From positions 46,350,287-46,414,286 of the forward strand of contig CM068586.1 of NCBI GenBank assembly GCA_035048485.1: a DNA stretch of 64,000 bases, written 5' to 3'. Under the pieces are notes generated by a model that was not told the origin of the DNA, searched no databases, and saw only the letters and a list, made by a program, of their open reading frames with translations. Origin of the DNA: Pteria penguin (lineage: Eukaryota > Mollusca > Bivalvia > Pterioida > Pteriidae). Positions within the stretch are counted from its first letter, which is position 1, and each line of letters starts with the position of its first letter. Below are positions 58,961 through 64,000 of the stretch, piece by piece. The position numbers and the translations under genes are program-made.

Positions 58961-61312
58961 AAACTGACTGGGGTCAATCTGGCACATTCACAATTAGGGC
59001 TACTAAAGCCTTGACCCGTGACCTATAACCTTGAAAATCTCTAACCTTGAAAATCTCTATGCTTTTCTTTCACCATAATGTATCAATTTGATGATACTAA
59101 TTCATTTCTTACACTTTACACAAATGAAACATTTATGTTGAAAGCTATTTACACATTCAATTTGTGGACAAGGAGGAGATAACTCCAACTTCAGTCCAAA
59201 TAATAATGAGAGAAAACTTCTCAGTAAATTCAGTATAATATACAATAAATCTGTATAAACATTATCAACATAAGAGTAGAATTAAATATATCACCAAATG
59301 AAACACCTCAGAAGAATGCCTCTAAATATTCCAGATCTGGACCAAGGCCATGTAAACTGGTATGACGACCAACCATGTTAAGTGTTACATCAGGAAGCTT
59401 GGAACTCTTCTCCAACACTATTATGACCTGAAATAATAAACAATGAGGTAGTTAAAGAGAACAGAAAGTCCAACATCAAGGAAGATAAGAATAAAATCAT
59501 CATGAAATTAAAATTGATGTTTTATGCAAATACTATAAAAATTATTACCACACACAGTCTACTGAAAAATTGACTGGGGTCAATCTGGATTAAACATTCA
59601 CAATTAAAGCTACTAGAGAGTTGACAATTGACCGCTCACCATAAAGAATATGTATATCAATTTGATTATCTTAATACAATATTTATACATTACACCTTTG
59701 AATCTATTATGTTAAAAGCTCTTTCCAGAGACTGATTGTACACAAAGAGGAGATAACTCCAACTTATGTCCAAATAATAGTGAGAAAAACATTCTTCTCA
59801 GTAAAGGTACTTAAATATACAATAAACTTGAATAAATCAGCAATTTTATAGATAAAAATAGTTTTACAGAGGTTGACTTTGGACTAAGAGGAGATAACTC
59901 CTACTTCAGTCCAAATAATGATAAAGCTCATAAAATTGAGTGCAAATTACACTGAAATTAGATGTATCAACAACATCAGAGAAAAAATACTTCTCACTAA
60001 AAGAAAATCCTCTGTACAATGATTCTATACATTCCAAGTCTGGATCAAGTAAAACTTTACTGAAAAACTGACTGGGGTCAATCTGGCACATTCACAATTA
60101 GGGCTACTAGAGCCTTGACCCGTGACCTATAACCTTGAAAATCTCTATGCTTCTTCTTTTACCATAAAGAATATGTGTATCAATTTGATGATACTAATTT
60201 ATTTCTTACACTTTACACAAATGAAAGAATTATGTTGAAAGCTATTTACATCATTCAATTTGTGGACAAGGAGGAGATAACTCCAACTTCAGTCCAAAAA
60301 ATAATGAGAGAAAATTTCTCAGTAAATTCAGTATAATATACAATAAATCTGTCAAAACATCATCAACATAAGAGTAAAATTAATTATATCACCAAATGAA
60401 ACACCTCAGAAAAATGCCTCTAGATATTCCAAATCTGGACCAAGGCCATGTAAATTGGTATGAAGACCAATCATGTTAAGCGTTACATCGAGAAGCTTGG
60501 AACTCTTCTCCAACACTATTATGACCTGAAATAATAAACAATGAGGTAGTTAAAGATAACAGAAAGTCCAACATCAAGAAGATGAGAAAGAAAATATTAT
60601 GGAATTAAAATGCATTTCTTATACAAATATTATGAAAATTATCAATAAACTATTTCTACAATAAATAAACTGGGATTAATCTCGCTAAAAGATTCAGTAT
60701 CTTGGCTATTAGAAACTTGAACTTTGACCTCTAACCTCGGAAATAAGTAGGTCTCCCCATGAAAATTATTTGTACCAGTTATATGATCCCAATTAATCTC
60801 TTACACATTACATGTATCAACCTGTTATGTTAAAACCATTTTATACAGGCTGAATGTAGACAAGGAGGAGATAACTCCTACTTCAGTCCAAATCATGATA
60901 GAAAAACTGCTTAGAGAATTGAATGCTATATAAACTGAAGTTGAATATATCAACCACATCTGAGTATGCTTTCTTCATAGCCCAATAGTGGACAAAGAGA
61001 AGATAACTCCAACTTCAATCCAAATAATAGTTAGAAAAACATTCTTCTAAGTGAATTTTGTACAACAAACACTAATATTGAATAAATCAGCAACATTATA
61101 GATAAAAATAGTTTTACAGAGGCTGATTGTAGAGTTAGGGAAGATAACTCCTACTTCAGTCCATATAATAATAATAAACCTCCTTATTAAATTGAAAGCA
61201 ATATACAATGAAATTGAATATATTAATAATGTCAGAGCAAAATGATTTATCACCAAATGAAAATCCTCAGAACAATACTTCTAGATCTGAATCAAGAAAC
61301 ACTTTACTGAAA

Positions 61313-63860
61313 CAAGAGGCCCAAGTGGGCCTATATCGCTCATCTGAGTACCTATATTATCAGTCATGCATGAAGGAAGAATTCATTTATTTTTGCATTA
61401 ATGTGACTAAGTCAACACAGATGTTGAAAATATGTCAAATTTTATTTCAGGCTAGAATAAAAAACAACACTTTTTTGCACATCTATTCAGGTGATTTTGA
61501 TATTAAGCATTTCCTTTGTCTCTGCAAGAAGTCATTCAGGGCAACAAGTTAGTCATTTTCTTTAGGTGGGGCCTTTTGTTGACTGATTTCAAGTCTGGGT
61601 CATGAACAACAATTGTTTCAAATATTGTCCAGATCTAACTTAAAATTGCCTAATTTCATATGTTGAGTGTTGAGAAACATCTAAAAACTTATTTAGATGT
61701 GTAAAGAAATGAAAAAAAAATTTTGACCACAGCTGGATTTGAACCGCTACTCTCCATATTTCAATTACCAAGTGGTATATGTACTATTGTGAGAACTGCT
61801 TTTTAGACATGGTGGCATTATCTGTTAACCAATTTGGATGAAATTTACCAAATTGATAGAGGACTTTTAGTACTTCATGTATTCCATGTTTCATTAAAAT
61901 CTTTCATGTGGTATAACAGCAGAAGTGAAAAATGTGATTGAATTGTTCCTATACACCCTCATTTGGAAGTCTTAAAAAATTCATAGAAAATCCAAATATT
62001 GAGATATTGACAAAATTCTTTCAAAGTAACAATCCTTACCATAATTATGATCACAATAGTCCATAAGAAATCATCATTATCAATTAACTAGGAAATATGA
62101 CACTTTTTTCTGCATTGAATCACCAAGTCCAAAGAAATGTCGAAAAAAATTCTAAAATTTGATTTTGGAAGGGAACCAAAATGACAATACATCTTCACTC
62201 ATCCCTCTAGATCATTTCTATGCATTCTGTTTGTCTCTGTATACAGCCCGTATGGAAAAGAATATTGTTAAACGAGGGAACTCTTTTGTGACCTACTTTT
62301 GACTAAGGTGGCGCCACCTGTAAAGAGGTCTGGACGAAAACAACAGAATTTGAAGAGGATCATAAGTGACTTATTTCTACCAAGATTTATTAAAATCTTT
62401 CAAACAGTTTTGTAGAAAAAGTTGAAAATGTGAAAAATGGCCAACCCCCCCCCCCCCTTTTTTTTTGGAAGTCTTAAACATAAAATTCCTAATTTCATAT
62501 GTTGAGTGTTGAGAAACATCTAAAAACTTATTTAGATGTGTAAAAAAAAAAACAAAAATTTTTTTGACCACAGCTGGATTTGAACCGCTACTCTCCATAT
62601 TTCAATTACCAAGTGGTATATGTACCATTGTGAGACCTACTTTTAGACATGGTGGCATTATCTGTTAACCAATTTGTATGATCCGCACAAAAAACAAAAC
62701 CTTTGAAAAGGACTATGAGTACTTGCATCCTACCCAGTTTTATCACAATCCTTCAAGTTGTTCTGTAGATCAAGTTGAAGATATGAAAAATTGTCCCCCC
62801 CCCCCTTTTCTTGGAAGTCTTAAAAAATTCATAAAAAATTCAAAAATCGAGATATTGAAAAAATTCCTTCACACCAGCATTCCTTACCATAGAAATGATT
62901 AAATGAAACCAAATGAATGCATCAATGTTTACTAAAAGAAAATAATAACTCTTTAATGCATTAAAATAACAAAGTCCAAAATAAAAATGAAAAAACGTCA
63001 AAAATTTGATTTCGGAATGGAACCAAAAATATCAACACTTCTTCCCATATGCCTCTATCTCATTCCTATGCAGTCGGTTTGTCGCTGTATGCACCCGATC
63101 TGAATAAGAAGTTTGTCAAAGGAGGGTACCCTCTGTGACCTACTTTTGTCTGTGGTGGTGCCACCTGTTCATGGATCCTGACAAAGATGACCACATTTGT
63201 CGGGGACCTTGAGTATTTGATGCATGCCAAGTTTCATTGAATTCCAGCAAGTGGTTCCGAAGAAAAAGTTCAAACTGTGAAATGTTTACACCAATTATCC
63301 CACCCCCCCTTTTTCTTGAAAGTCTTAAAAAATTCATAAAAAATCCAAAACATAAAATATTGAAAAATTTTCTTCGCAGTAGTATTTCTTACCATCAAAA
63401 TGATCAAATTAAACCAAATTAATGCATCAATGTTTACTAAAAGAAAAAAATACCTCTTTTCTGCATTAAAATTACCAAGTACAAAAAAAACGTCAAAAAT
63501 TTGATTTCGGAATGGAACCAAAAATAACAACACTTCTTCACACATCCCTCTAGATCATTCCTATGCATTTGGTTTGTCTCTGTATGCCCCCGGTCTGAAG
63601 AAGAAGTTTGTCAAAGGAGGGTACCCTCTTTGACCTACTTTTGCCTGTGGTGGCGCCACCTGTTGATGAATCTGGACGAAAAACAACAACACTTGTAGGG
63701 GACCATGAGTACTACATGCTTATCAAGTTTCATCAAATTCTGTTCAGTGGTTCTGGGGAAGAAGTCGAAAATGTGAAAAGTTAACGACGGACGACAGACG
63801 ACGGACGACGGACGGTGATTGATCACAATAGCTCACTTGAGCCTTTGGCTCAGGTGAGCT
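61313..63860 (+). mobile_element. Helentron/pearl-like element, copy 3, in the array
   Basis: Same start and same array position as copy 2. It is longer (2,548 bp) because it has an additional, more diverged internal block (about 62690-63780, with AAAGGAGGGTACCCTCTNTG twice). It ends with GACGGACGACAGACGACGGA and an intact AGCTCACTTGAGCC / GGCTCAGGTGAGCT hairpin. Confidence 0.78.
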
Positions 63861-64000
63861 AAAAATGACTGGGGTCAATCTGGCTAAAACATTCACATTT
63901 ACAGCTACTAGAGCCTTGACCCTTGACCTCTAACCTTGAAATTCTCTAGGCTTTTGCTCTCATCATAAAAAATATGTGTATCAATTTGATGATACTAATT

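Larger units (their letters stand above)
51240..64000 (+). repeat. hierarchical tandem array, continuing past the window
   Basis: The word GACAAGGAGGAGATAACTCC (with variants) recurs more than 20 times. Locally it repeats every 130-146 bp in groups of two or three (for example 53464, 53599, 53738 and 60860, 60998, 61139). These groups lie in a larger unit: blocks such as ATAAACCGGGATTAATCTCG (53270, 55613; diverged at 60668) and GTTAGGGAAGATAACTCC (53733, 56084, 61134) recur after about 2,350 bp, then after 5,056 bp. The larger step is explained by an inserted 2.2-kb element. Other shared blocks are CCAAGGCCATGTAAATTGGT and GGGGTCAATCTGGCTAAAAC. It encodes nothing recognisable. Confidence 0.85.

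Overview
The window looks like repeat-rich intergenic DNA from an animal, most likely a bivalve or related mollusc. The evidence is an AT-rich background, several tRNA-derived SINE families, elements built from core repeats with a GACGGAC-type tail and a terminal hairpin (as in the bivalve 'pearl'/Helentron-like elements), MITEs, and a Mutator-like transposase remnant of a kind I associate with molluscan genomes. The lineage is inference. I find no intact host protein-coding gene. Nearly every open frame is short and accidental, and the recognisable coding sequence belongs to decayed transposons.

The best-resolved structure, at 1.4-25 kb, is three transposons nested like dolls. A decayed mariner transposase on the minus strand is split by a hAT element (1589-24543, ends CAGGGGCGTAAC, 5-bp duplication ATCTC). 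The hAT transposase gene (minus strand, one GT-AG intron, several frameshifts) is split by an 18,488-bp CACTA/EnSpm-type element (2815-21302, ends CACTGCAT, 3-bp duplication TAG). Removing each insertion with one copy of its duplication rejoins the interrupted reading frame. The CACTA-type element carries 75-bp subterminal repeats, a transposase 3' exon at about 15.4-15.8 kb, a 22-copy array of an exactly 119-bp satellite, a decayed multi-exon gene on the minus strand (9.1-11.5 kb), and later SINE and Helentron-like insertions.

From 25 to 44 kb there is no gene. This stretch holds MITEs (one with three perfect CRE sites), a near-perfect 90-bp hairpin, two adjacent SINE insertions, a six-copy 146-bp core-repeat element, and a 35-bp minisatellite of about 32 copies. 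From 46.3 to 48.1 kb lies a Mutator-like transposase pseudogene interrupted by a 217-bp MITE with a 5-bp duplication. From about 51.2 kb to the end of the window is a hierarchical array. Subunits of about 135 bp build a superunit of about 2.35 kb, and 2.2-2.5 kb Helentron-like elements sit at the same position in two superunits while a third keeps the empty site. The array continues beyond the window.

There is no operon-like organisation. The window shows successive insertion, decay and local amplification. Family names come from recognised motifs, not database searches.
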